12,389 nucleotides of DNA, from contig JAIPEI010000062.1 of NCBI GenBank assembly GCA_021737245.1, positions 1-12,389 of the forward strand. The letters are read 5' to 3'. The stretch is from Deltaproteobacteria bacterium (GTDB lineage Bacteria > Desulfobacterota > DSM-4660 > Desulfatiglandales > HGW-15). A program made the position numbers and the translations under genes. The notes under the pieces were generated by a model. It ran no database searches. It had not been told where the DNA came from and saw nothing but the letters and a program-made list of their open reading frames with translations. Shown here in pieces: positions 11,571 through 12,389 of this stretch (the first letter of the stretch is position 1; each line of letters starts with the position of its first letter).

Positions 11571-12389
11571 ATGACCGAGCTCGCCCTCCTGATCCCGGCC
11601 GCTTTCATCCTCGACCTCCTGATCGGGGACCCCGTCTATCCTCTACACCCCATCCGGCTCATGGGCCGGTGGATCGAAATGCTCGAAAAGGGTCTGCGGC
11701 GGGTCGGGCTGGACGGAGCCACCGGCGGGTGGGTGCTCGCGATCGCGACCGTCGGAGCCGCCGTGGGGACCTTCCTCCTCGTCTCCACTACAGCCGGGCG
11801 CATCCACTCGTGGGCAGGCCGCATCTTTCATCTCTACGTTCTGTACTCCTGCCTCGCCCTCGGAGACCTGTTTCGACACATTCACCCGGTCGTTCTCCGA
11901 CTGGAGCAAGGCGACCTCCCCGGCGCGCGTCTTGCGCTCTCCCGCGTCGTAGGCCGGGACGCGGCGCCGCTCGACCGGTGGGGCGTCGGCCGCGCGGCCG
12001 TGGAGACCCTGGCCGAGAACTTCGTGGACGGGTTTCTCTCTCCCCTGTTCTGGGTCCTCGCGGGCGGGATCGCGGCGGAGCTGCTGGGCCTGCCGACTGT
12101 TGCGACCGCCCTCTGCGCCGCCCTCGCGTTCAAGGCCGCTTCGACCCTGGACTCCATGGTGGGGTATCGTGACCCCCGGTACAACCATTTCGGGAGGACC
12201 GGGGCCCGCCTGGACGACGCCATGAACTTCGTGCCCGCCCGCCTCTCCATTCCGGTTCTTTTCCTTGGAGCCGCACTCTCGGGCCTGCGGCCCATCGAGG
12301 GATTCCGGGTGGCTGCAAGGGACCGTCTCGAGCACGACTCCCCCAATGCGGCCCATGCCGAGAGCTTCACAGCCGGGGCCCTCAATGTC
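11571..12389 (+). CDS. cbiB: Adenosylcobinamide-phosphate synthase CbiB, 3' end missing
   Basis: CbiB (CobD in the aerobic-pathway naming) is a membrane protein that attaches aminopropanol or its phosphate to adenosylcobyric acid. 273 residues are visible; the family is usually 300-320. Seen: FILDLLIGDPVYPLHPIRLMG starting near residue 12 (D-x2-GDP-x-HP-x-R-x-MG), LSRVVGRD, ETLAENFVDGFLSPLFW, STLDSMVGYRD, YNHFGRTGARLDDAMNFVPARLS, and DSPNAAHAES close to the window end. All are core CbiB blocks in the right order. Hydrophobic segments at the N-terminus and middle fit membrane helices. The ATG is one nt after the cobD stop, so the pair is tightly coupled. It uses the product of the preceding cobD, which explains their adjacency. 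The sequence ends in frame without a stop because the window ends. Confidence 0.95.
   Translation, partial: MTELALLIPAAFILDLLIGDPVYPLHPIRLMGRWIEMLEKGLRRVGLDGATGGWVLAIATVGAAVGTFLLVSTTAGRIHSWAGRIFHLYVLYSCLALGDLFRHIHPVVLRLEQGDLPGARLALSRVVGRDAAPLDRWGVGRAAVETLAENFVDGFLSPLFWVLAGGIAAELLGLPTVATALCAALAFKAASTLDSMVGYRDPRYNHFGRTGARLDDAMNFVPARLSIPVLFLGAALSGLRPIEGFRVAARDRLEHDSPNAAHAESFTAGALNV

Noticed and set aside
1..12389. CRISPR array, tRNA, rRNA, prophage or complete insertion sequence
   Set aside because: No direct-repeat/spacer array, cloverleaf, rRNA-like sequence, integrase or transposase gene was seen on either strand.

Overview
This is a high-GC window from an anaerobic bacterium. Desulfobacterota (the old Deltaproteobacteria) is the likeliest group. 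That rests on three inferences: a ferredoxin-linked 2-oxoacid oxidoreductase of the VorB type, a class IV aminotransferase of the kind that travels with such enzymes, and a cobalamin-riboswitch-controlled late B12 cluster. No rRNA or tRNA is present to fix the taxonomy. Almost everything is ordinary chromosomal gene content. The only mobile-looking item is a short palindromic repeat between cobT and cobS.

Left block (1-5335, all minus strand, so read right to left): class IV PLP aminotransferase, dodecin, 2x[4Fe-4S] ferredoxin subunit, then the alpha (VorB type), beta (TPP) and gamma subunits of a 2-oxoacid:ferredoxin oxidoreductase, a cupin-containing XRE regulator, and endonuclease IV (nfo), which runs off the left edge. 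Spacing from alpha to beta to gamma is 0-8 nt and XRE to nfo is 1 nt, so at least these are co-transcribed. A plausible reading is that the aminotransferase makes branched-chain or related 2-oxoacids, the oxidoreductase turns them into acyl-CoA plus reduced ferredoxin, and the XRE-cupin protein senses a metabolite of the route. The aminotransferase leader carries a structured element ending in an intrinsic terminator, which suggests attenuation.

Middle block (5434-7938): a near-consensus sigma70 promoter drives a LOG-family phosphoribohydrolase and rsmG on the plus strand. Convergent to them is a TetR regulator whose last codons overlap rsmG, preceded by a second dodecin gene, also on the minus strand. 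Both dodecins lack the tryptophan that stacks on flavin in characterised dodecins.

Right block (8044-12389): two back-to-back promoters fire the second dodecin leftward and the cobalamin operon rightward. The cobalamin transcript starts with a complete cobalamin riboswitch closed by a perfect 9-bp P1 stem. It is followed by a 16-bp terminator hairpin with eight T, then cobT, cobS, cobD (threonine-phosphate decarboxylase) and cbiB (cut by the right edge). These genes attach the aminopropanol arm and the lower ligand of B12; no cobU/cobP/cobY gene is in the window. A 29-bp perfect inverted repeat sits between cobT and cobS, right against the cobS ribosome binding site.

Several starts were reassigned from the longest possible ORF using ribosome binding sites and family N-termini. 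VorB-type alpha, cobS and cobD all appear to start at TTG. I found no strong evidence of an entirely new multi-gene system. The best candidates for something undescribed are the aminotransferase leader/attenuator, the tryptophan-less dodecins and their association with the oxidoreductase locus, and the palindromic element.
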